The position numbers and the translations under genes were made by a program. From NCBI RefSeq assembly GCF_014201145.1, contig NZ_JACHDP010000001.1:5828001-5892000 (forward strand): a stretch of 64,000 nt of DNA, in the 5' to 3' direction. Source of the DNA: Micromonospora parathelypteridis (GTDB lineage: Bacteria > Actinomycetota > Actinomycetes > Mycobacteriales > Micromonosporaceae). Shown here piece by piece: positions 61,504-64,000 of this stretch (position 1 is its first letter; each line of letters opens with the position of its first letter). A model generated the notes under the pieces. It was given only the letters and a program-made list of their open reading frames with translations, did no database searches and had not been told where the DNA came from.

Positions 61504-64000
61504 GTGAGGTTCGAGGTGCTGGGTCCGCTCAGAGTGCGACTCGACCATGGCCAGATTCCCCTGGGCGCGGCACGGGAGCAACGCATCCTGGCCGCCCTGT
61601 TGCTCGACGCGAACCGGGTGGTGCCGATGTCCCGGCTGGTCGAGGCGATCTGGGACGAGCATCCGCCCAGCAGCTCGGTCAAGGTGGTCCGCAACTGCGT
61701 GTCGACGCTGCGTCGGCAGCTGGCGACGGCGGGCGAGATCGTCACCGACTCCGGCGGGTACTCTCTGCGCGTCCCGGACGACGAGATCGACCTGCGTGTC
61801 TTCGTCGATCGGGCACGCCAGGGCCGTCAGCTCGCCGCCGTCGGAGAGCTGACGGGTGCGGTCGTCCACCTGCGGGAGGCGCTGGCGCTGTGGCGCGGGT
61901 CCGCCTTCACCGGAGTGACCGGCCGGCTGGTCGAGGCGGCGGCGGCCCAGCTCAACGACCAACGCCGCAGCCTCCAGGAAGAACGCCTGTCACTTGAACT
62001 CACGTTGGGCGGCGGAGCCGAACTCGTGGACGAGATCGCCGACCTGGTCGCGGCGGAACCACTACGCGAACGGGCCCACGGGCAGCTCATGCTCGCCCTG
62101 TACCGGGCAGGCCGGCGGACCGAGGCGCTCCGGACGTATCACCAGGTACGCGAACTCCTGGTGGGTGAACTGGGGATCGACCCTGGACCGGAACTGATCG
62201 AGCTGCACCGCGCGATCCTCAACGCCGACCCGCGACTGGCACCGGTCACGGCGCCCGCGGCCACCTCCCGGCCGGAGCCCAGCCTGCCGGGAGCCTCGAC
62301 CCCGACCAAGCCGGTCCCGGCGCAGCTACCCGCGTCGCCGTACGCCTTCACCGGACGCATTGCTGAGGTTGACGAGTTGTGCGGGCTGCTAGACGCGGCC
62401 ACTCGGGCCGGCACGGGCATGGTGGCAGTCCTCTCCGGCATCGCGGGGGTGGGAAAAACGGCGCTGGCGGTCCACTTCGCCCGCCTCGTGGCCGACCGGT
62501 TTCCGGACGGCCACCTCCACGTCGATCTGCGCGGCTTCCATCCGACCGGTCCGCCGCTCGACCCCGGTGAGGCAGTTCGTGGCTTCCTGGACGCGTTCGA
62601 GGTACCAGCACAGCAACTGCCCGACGGTCTCGCCGCCCAGTCGGCCTTGCTGCGCACGCTGCTGGCCGGGCGCCGGGTCCTGCTGTTGCTGGACAACGCC
62701 CGCGACAGCGAGCACGTCCGCCCGCTGCTGCCGGGTGGACCCGGCTGCCTCACCCTGATCACCAGCCGCAGCAGGTTGACCGGCCTGGTGACGACCGAGG
62801 GAGCACATCCGATCACGCTCGATCCGCTGCCGCTCGACGACGCGCACACCATGCTGATCCGCCGACTCGGTGCGCGCCGGCTCACCGCCGAGCCGGCGGC
62901 CGTCACAACGATCACCGCCCGGTCCGCGGGGCTGCCCTTGGCGCTGGCCATCGTCGCGTCCCGACTGGTCAATCACCCCCACTTCGCCCTGCGGGCCATC
63001 GCCGAGGAGCTGGACCTGGCCCACGGTGGTCTGGAGGGTTTCACGGGCATGGACGCCGAAACTGACGTCCGCTCGGTCTTCTCCTGGTCGTACCGCGCCC
63101 TGAGTAGTCCGGCCGCACGCCTGTTCCGACTGCTCAGCCTGCATCCCGGTCCGGATCTGGGTGCGGTTGCTGCGGCCAGCCTCGCCGGTGTTCCGGCCGC
63201 GCGGGTCCGCCCACTGTTGGCCGAGCTCGCGCACGCGCACATGGTCACCGAACACGCGCCGGGCAGGTATGCCATGCACGACCTGCTCCGTGCCTACGCC
63301 ATGGAGCGAACCGACATCGAGGAGGACTGCGCCGAGCGGCTGGCGGTGACGCGCCGGATGTTCGACCACTACCTGGGCAGCGCCCACCTTGCCGACCTGC
63401 GGCTGCACCCACATCGGGACCCGATCCGGCTACCAGGGGCGGTCGTTGGCGTGACCGTAGCGGTCATCAGTGACCGCGAGGCCGCCTGGACCTGGTTCAG
63501 CCAGGAGTATCCGGTGCTGTTCGATCTCTTGCGACGGGCTGGCGGCGACGGGTACGACGTTCACGCGTGGCAGCTCGGCTGGGCCATGACCACGTTCCTG
63601 GACCGGTGTGGCCGCTGGCATGACCAGGCGATCGTTCAACAGCTCGCGCTGGAGGCGGCCCGCCGGGTCCGGGACCGGGACGGGCAGGCTCGAGCACATC
63701 GCAACATCTCCATCGCGCACCTGCGTCGGGGTCTGCACGGCGAGGCCCGCGACCACCTGTGGCACGCGGTGCGGCTTTACCGCAGGCTTGGTGATCAGGT
63801 CGGGCAGGCCCGCACCCTGCTCAACCTGGGTACCGTCGCCGAGCATCGGGGCAAGCCCCGGCTCGCCCTGCGCTACGCCGAACAGGCGCTGCGACTGTTT
63901 CGGGCGGCCGGGCACCGATCCGGGCAGGCGAATGCCCTGAACAACGCGGGTTGGTACCACAGCCAGCTCGGTGACCACGAGCTTGCGCTGGATCACTGCC
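61504..64000 (+). CDS. AfsR/SARP-like regulator, cut by the window end
   Basis: At least 832 residues from GTG 61504, behind GGGAGGTAC. It starts VRFEVLGPLRVRLDHGQIPL, a typical SARP winged helix (1-95), then BTAD (about 100-245) and NB-ARC (P-loop SGIAGVGKTALA near 311, LLLLDNARD, LPLALAI). TPR-like repeats begin near 710 and continue to the window end. It is close in layout to the regulator at 18291. It is divergent from the sdpC-like gene, a plausible target. Confidence 0.93.
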   Translation, partial: MRFEVLGPLRVRLDHGQIPLGAAREQRILAALLLDANRVVPMSRLVEAIWDEHPPSSSVKVVRNCVSTLRRQLATAGEIVTDSGGYSLRVPDDEIDLRVFVDRARQGRQLAAVGELTGAVVHLREALALWRGSAFTGVTGRLVEAAAAQLNDQRRSLQEERLSLELTLGGGAELVDEIADLVAAEPLRERAHGQLMLALYRAGRRTEALRTYHQVRELLVGELGIDPGPELIELHRAILNADPRLAPVTAPAATSRPEPSLPGASTPTKPVPAQLPASPYAFTGRIAEVDELCGLLDAATRAGTGMVAVLSGIAGVGKTALAVHFARLVADRFPDGHLHVDLRGFHPTGPPLDPGEAVRGFLDAFEVPAQQLPDGLAAQSALLRTLLAGRRVLLLLDNARDSEHVRPLLPGGPGCLTLITSRSRLTGLVTTEGAHPITLDPLPLDDAHTMLIRRLGARRLTAEPAAVTTITARSAGLPLALAIVASRLVNHPHFALRAIAEELDLAHGGLEGFTGMDAETDVRSVFSWSYRALSSPAARLFRLLSLHPGPDLGAVAAASLAGVPAARVRPLLAELAHAHMVTEHAPGRYAMHDLLRAYAMERTDIEEDCAERLAVTRRMFDHYLGSAHLADLRLHPHRDPIRLPGAVVGVTVAVISDREAAWTWFSQEYPVLFDLLRRAGGDGYDVHAWQLGWAMTTFLDRCGRWHDQAIVQQLALEAARRVRDRDGQARAHRNISIAHLRRGLHGEARDHLWHAVRLYRRLGDQVGQARTLLNLGTVAEHRGKPRLALRYAEQALRLFRAAGHRSGQANALNNAGWYHSQLGDHELALDHC

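Overview
The window is high-GC actinomycete DNA with GTG, ATG and occasional TTG starts, many Tat and lipoprotein signals, and several large AfsR/SARP-type regulators. Gene content (NB-ARC/TPR regulators, Ngc-type sugar uptake, secreted M6 and S8 proteases) fits the Micromonosporaceae or a close relative. This is inference from content; no rRNA, tRNA, CRISPR array, phage or intact insertion sequence was seen.

Left part (1-12.8 kb): a large membrane protein with a serine-hydrolase motif, a MocR regulator/cupin/epimerase run on the minus strand, and a secreted trypsin-like protease. Next comes the most interesting locus: a minus-strand operon running 12508 to 6520. It begins with an unlisted 25-codon gene for a cysteine-rich peptide ending CACSPCTDC, followed by an E1/ThiF-like adenylating enzyme, an M50 membrane metallopeptidase with a PqqD-like front end, and a large secreted subtilase-fold protein. 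A divergent NB-ARC/TPR regulator lies beside it. This looks like a RiPP (ribosomal peptide natural product) cassette lacking YcaO, Lan and radical-SAM enzymes.

Middle (15.4-37 kb): zwf, a tandem-duplicated secreted Cys-rich protein interrupted by an in-frame TGA, a SARP regulator, a lipid kinase, LtrA, an XRE-cupin regulator divergent from a methyltransferase, a CDF transporter, a PhoX-like phosphatase, a stand-alone LigD-type phosphoesterase domain, a membrane protein with a membrane-anchored LuxR protein, a glycogen-debranching-type enzyme, a repeat protein and small membrane proteins. Gene remnants (DUF4259, alpha/beta hydrolase, GntR-FCD, a start-less ORF, a possible IS5 scrap) cluster at 23.6-24.0, 26.5, 35.5 and 37.0 kb.

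Right part (37-64 kb): a PucR regulator divergent from a DapA-family lyase; a secreted M6 metalloprotease followed by a lipoprotein and a TlpA-like redoxin; a DHA2-type MFS exporter controlled by a divergent GntR-TetR fusion regulator with overlapping palindromes between them; CPBP and other membrane proteins; an OmpA-domain lipoprotein; and a six-gene minus-strand amino-sugar operon (rpiR, SIS, ngcE-, ngcF- and ngcG-like, then a GH16 glucanase with a chitin-binding module) divergent from an N-acetylglucosamine-type kinase. The window ends with an sdpCAB-type toxin cassette (SdpC precursor, SdpA, SdpB) divergent from a third AfsR-like regulator that runs off the end. Strong hairpins separate most convergent units.
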